NCBI RefSeq assembly: GCF_004331645.1 | Contig: NZ_SJSK01000003.1 | Location: 620,301 to 684,300 of the forward strand | Direction: 5' to 3' | Source of the DNA: Pedobacter frigiditerrae | GTDB taxonomy: Bacteria > Bacteroidota > Bacteroidia > Sphingobacteriales > Sphingobacteriaceae | Length of the DNA stretch: 64,000 nt | Shown here: piece by piece, positions 61,294-64,000 of the stretch | Layout: each line of letters begins with the position of its first letter | Position numbering within the stretch: position 1 is the first letter of the stretch | Notes under the pieces: generated by a model | What the model saw: the letters and a program-made list of their open reading frames with translations, nothing else | Told to the model about the DNA's origin: nothing | Database searches by the model: none | Program-made: the position numbers and the translations under genes

Positions 61294-64000
61294 ATGAATA
61301 GAACCACTACTTTTAAAAAATCTTTACTGATTTTAACATTCATCCTAGTATCTGTTCTTTCTGTAAAAGCTCAATATTTTGGGCAAAATAAAGTGAGATA
61401 TAAAAATGAAGATTTCAAAGTTTTGCAAACACCACACTTTGAAATCTACTATTATATTAAGAATGAAAAACTATTAAAGAAATTTGCACAAGATGCAGAA
61501 ACTTGGTATAAAATGCATCAAGAGGTGTTTCGTGATACATTCTTGAAGAAAAACCCAATTATACTTTATAGTAATCACCCAGATTTTCAACAGACTACAG
61601 CTTTAAATGGTGAAATTGGAGTTGGAACAGGCGGTGTTACTGAAGCATTAAAAAATAGGGTTATTATGCCTGTTTTAGATATTAGCAGTCAAACAAGGCA
61701 CGTATTAGGCCACGAGTTGGTTCACGCTTTTCAATATCATATTTTACTAGAAAAAGATTCTATTAGTTTAGAGAATATTGGAAACACTCCCTTGTGGATG
61801 GTTGAAGGTATGGCAGAATATCTATCCGTCGGTAAAAAAGATGCCTTCACATCCATGTGGATGCGTGACGCTTTATTGAATAGAGATATTCCATCATTAA
61901 AAGATTTAACTAATTCTAATAAATACTTCCCCTATCGTTACGGTCAGGCATTTTGGACTTTTGTGGGCTCCTTATATGGCGATACTACCATTGTTCCATT
62001 ATTTAAGAATACAGCAAAGTTTGGTTATGAAAATGGGATTAAATATACTTTAGGCTATGATGACAAAACGTTATCAGGCTTATGGAAAAATTCAATTGAA
62101 CAACATTATAGGCCTTTATTAAAAGCTGATAGTTCACAAATTAAAATATCTGGCACTAAGATTATCGACAATAAAAATGCTGGAAACATGAATGTTGCAC
62201 CAGCTATTAGTCCGAATGGTAATTATTTAGCTTTTCTATCTGAAAAGGATTTATTCGGGATTGATTTGTTTTTAGCCGATGCACGAACGGGTAAAATCAT
62301 TAGAAAGTTAAGTAGCCAGATTGCTAATTCGCATATTGATGATTTCAACTTTATAGAGTCTGCAGGCGCTTGGTCGCCAGATAGTAAACAATTTGCCTTT
62401 AGTATTTTTAGTCAGGGTAAAAATCAAATGCTAATCATTGATGTAGAGAATGGCAATACCATATCTCAAACTGCTATGGGCAAAGTTGAACAGTTTGGAA
62501 ACTTAACCTGGTCGCCAGATGGCAAGGAAGTAGCATTCTCTGGTATGGTTGAAGGACAAAGTGATATTTTCTCTTATAACTTAACTACCAAAGAACTTAC
62601 ACAAATCACTAATGATGAATATTCTGATTATGCGCCAAGTTTTTCGCCAGATGGCAAAAAAATAGTTTTCTCATCTGATAGAGCAGCTATCGCTGCAGGG
62701 AATATTAATGCCGTTAATCCAATTAATTTAACCGTTTATGATTTTTCTACAAAATCTTTAAGTAATATTCCAGTTTTCCCTGGAGCTAATAACTTAAATG
62801 CACAGTTTTCTGGAGATAGCAAACGTATTTTCTTTTTATCTAATCGTGATGGTTTCAGGAACTTGTACGAATATAATTTAGATAACAGTTCAGTAAAACA
62901 ATTGACTGATTATTTTACCGGTATTAGTGGTATTACAGAGTTTTCTCCAGCTATAACGGTTTCTAGAAATGACGATATTGTTTACAGTTATTACAGATAC
63001 CAAAGATATACACTTTACAATTCTGCGTTAAGCAATTTCAAATCAAAACCAGTTGATGCTAAAGAAGTAAACTTTGATGCAGCTGTATTACCTCCAATGG
63101 AAAATGTAGGAGTTAATATTGTAAATTCTAACCTGGGCAATTTCGAACGTTTTGAGAAAACGACAACAGATTCAATGAAAACTGTTGCTTATGTCCCTAA
63201 GTTTAAGCTAGATTACTTAGCAAATAGTGGCGTGGGAGTTTCTACAAGCAGATTCGGAACAGGAATTCAAGGTGGTATAATGGCAATGTTCAGTGATATC
63301 CTTGGTAGAAATCAAATCATTGCGAACTTATCAATTAATGGAGAAATTTCAGATTTTGGTGGCTTAGTAGGTTACATTAACCAAAGGCATAGAATTAATT
63401 GGGGTGTTGGTATCTCTCACATTCCATATGTTACTGGTTTTACAAGTGTTGGTCTTTACCGAGGCTCTACAACTACTGACCCTATTGATACGGTAAGCAC
63501 TAACATATTAAGAACTTTTGAAGATAAATTAGAATTGTTCGGCTCCTACCCTTTTAGCAAGGTTCATCGTTTTGAAGCTGGAGGGGCATTTTCTTATTAC
63601 AGTTACAGATTAGATAGATTTAATAATTATCATGTAGCAGGCAATTATCCTTACGGCTATTTAGGCTCTGATAGAGATAAAATATCTAATTCACAGGCCT
63701 CGGCACAATTAGGAATACCATTGAAGGCTTTCTCTATTATGCAAACAAATGCTTCCTTTATAGGAGATAATTCCATATTCGGCCTAACAGCTCCATTAGA
63801 TGGATTTAGGTATAGGGTTGGTGCTGAAAAATATTTTGGCGATTATAATTTTGCCGCGGTAACGGTAGATGGAAGAAAGTATTTTAGAGCTAAACCTGTT
63901 ACATTTGCCGTAAGGTCTTATAACTATTTAAGGCTAGGTAAAGATGGAGAAAACCTTTATCCTTTATATGCTGGCTATGGTTATCTAATTAGAGGATATG
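61294..64000 (+). CDS. Secreted peptidase-like/beta-propeller/outer-membrane barrel protein, cut by window end
   Basis: An ATG at 61294 opens a frame with no stop to the window end (at least 902 residues). It has a signal peptide (about 1-26, ending VKAQ), a zinc-peptidase-like HELVHAFQYH (near 140) with GMAEYLSVG as the third ligand region, then TolB/WD40-type propeller repeats (AISPNGNYLAF, WSPDSKQFAF, WSPDGKEVAF, FSPDGKKIVF). The last 250 residues look like barrel strands (GGLVGYINQRHRINWGVG). The C-terminus is missing, so total length and exact strands are unknown. Confidence 0.85.
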   Translation, partial: MNRTTTFKKSLLILTFILVSVLSVKAQYFGQNKVRYKNEDFKVLQTPHFEIYYYIKNEKLLKKFAQDAETWYKMHQEVFRDTFLKKNPIILYSNHPDFQQTTALNGEIGVGTGGVTEALKNRVIMPVLDISSQTRHVLGHELVHAFQYHILLEKDSISLENIGNTPLWMVEGMAEYLSVGKKDAFTSMWMRDALLNRDIPSLKDLTNSNKYFPYRYGQAFWTFVGSLYGDTTIVPLFKNTAKFGYENGIKYTLGYDDKTLSGLWKNSIEQHYRPLLKADSSQIKISGTKIIDNKNAGNMNVAPAISPNGNYLAFLSEKDLFGIDLFLADARTGKIIRKLSSQIANSHIDDFNFIESAGAWSPDSKQFAFSIFSQGKNQMLIIDVENGNTISQTAMGKVEQFGNLTWSPDGKEVAFSGMVEGQSDIFSYNLTTKELTQITNDEYSDYAPSFSPDGKKIVFSSDRAAIAAGNINAVNPINLTVYDFSTKSLSNIPVFPGANNLNAQFSGDSKRIFFLSNRDGFRNLYEYNLDNSSVKQLTDYFTGISGITEFSPAITVSRNDDIVYSYYRYQRYTLYNSALSNFKSKPVDAKEVNFDAAVLPPMENVGVNIVNSNLGNFERFEKTTTDSMKTVAYVPKFKLDYLANSGVGVSTSRFGTGIQGGIMAMFSDILGRNQIIANLSINGEISDFGGLVGYINQRHRINWGVGISHIPYVTGFTSVGLYRGSTTTDPIDTVSTNILRTFEDKLELFGSYPFSKVHRFEAGGAFSYYSYRLDRFNNYHVAGNYPYGYLGSDRDKISNSQASAQLGIPLKAFSIMQTNASFIGDNSIFGLTAPLDGFRYRVGAEKYFGDYNFAAVTVDGRKYFRAKPVTFAVRSYNYLRLGKDGENLYPLYAGYGYLIRGY

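Noticed and set aside
1..64000. tRNA, rRNA, CRISPR or prophage genes
   Set aside because: None recognised: no clover-leaf sequences, no spaced short direct repeats, and no integrase, transposase or phage structural genes found.

Overview
The window looks like a chromosomal segment of a Bacteroidota bacterium, most likely Sphingobacteriaceae (Pedobacter-like). The evidence is low GC content, absence of Shine-Dalgarno sites, several TAnnTTTG-type -7 promoter boxes, many SPI/SPII-exported proteins, TonB-dependent receptors paired with DUF4249 or DUF4876 lipoproteins, and typical Bacteroidota families (DUF4199, DUF4397, DUF6850, DUF6580, GxxExxY). No rRNA, tRNA, CRISPR array, transposase or prophage was recognised. 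Family names are from memory of these families; no search was run.

Layout. 1-7.7 kb: a truncated gene, two metallo-beta-lactamase-fold enzymes, a glycine-zipper lipoprotein, a 61-residue protein resembling the N-terminal leader of Bacteroidota cold-shock proteins, a DUF4199/LuxR pair, and a HipA-like kinase/DUF3037 pair. 8-13.7 kb: a tight block of outer-membrane barrel, helix-hairpin-helix outer-membrane barrel, ComEC channel and enoyl-CoA hydratase, which I read as a candidate DNA-uptake locus. 13.7-21.7 kb: a DUF4412-like secreted protein, an LtaS-type sulfatase whose start codon sits in a terminator-like hairpin, a DPP IV peptidase, HemF, an MFS carrier and a fasciclin lipoprotein. 22-30.9 kb: a two-component system, a DUF4249/TonB receptor pair, a DUF4442 thioesterase-like protein, an AlbA_2 protein and a MATE exporter.

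31-38 kb: a four-gene operon (TonB receptor, DUF4876 lipoprotein, DUF6850 barrel, di-haem cytochrome c peroxidase), which looks like an envelope uptake/redox module of unknown substrate. 38-52 kb: a mixed housekeeping region with a lone receiver protein, an ECF sigma factor, DNA polymerase IV, a TruC-like pseudouridine synthase, an HDAC-like deacetylase, bestrophin, kynureninase, 3-methyladenine glycosylase, free methionine sulfoxide reductase, a Dph6-like ATPase and a sirtuin. 52-64 kb: a DUF6580 membrane protein, a class A beta-lactamase-like hydrolase, a GxxExxY protein flanked by about 120-bp repeats, a BtuB receptor under a clear cobalamin riboswitch, PPK2, PBP1A, and a large peptidase/beta-propeller/barrel protein running off the end.

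Best candidates for something under-described: the HhH-barrel/ComEC locus, the TonB-DUF4876-DUF6850-peroxidase operon, the GxxExxY gene inside a repeat array, and the hairpin over the LtaS-family start codon.
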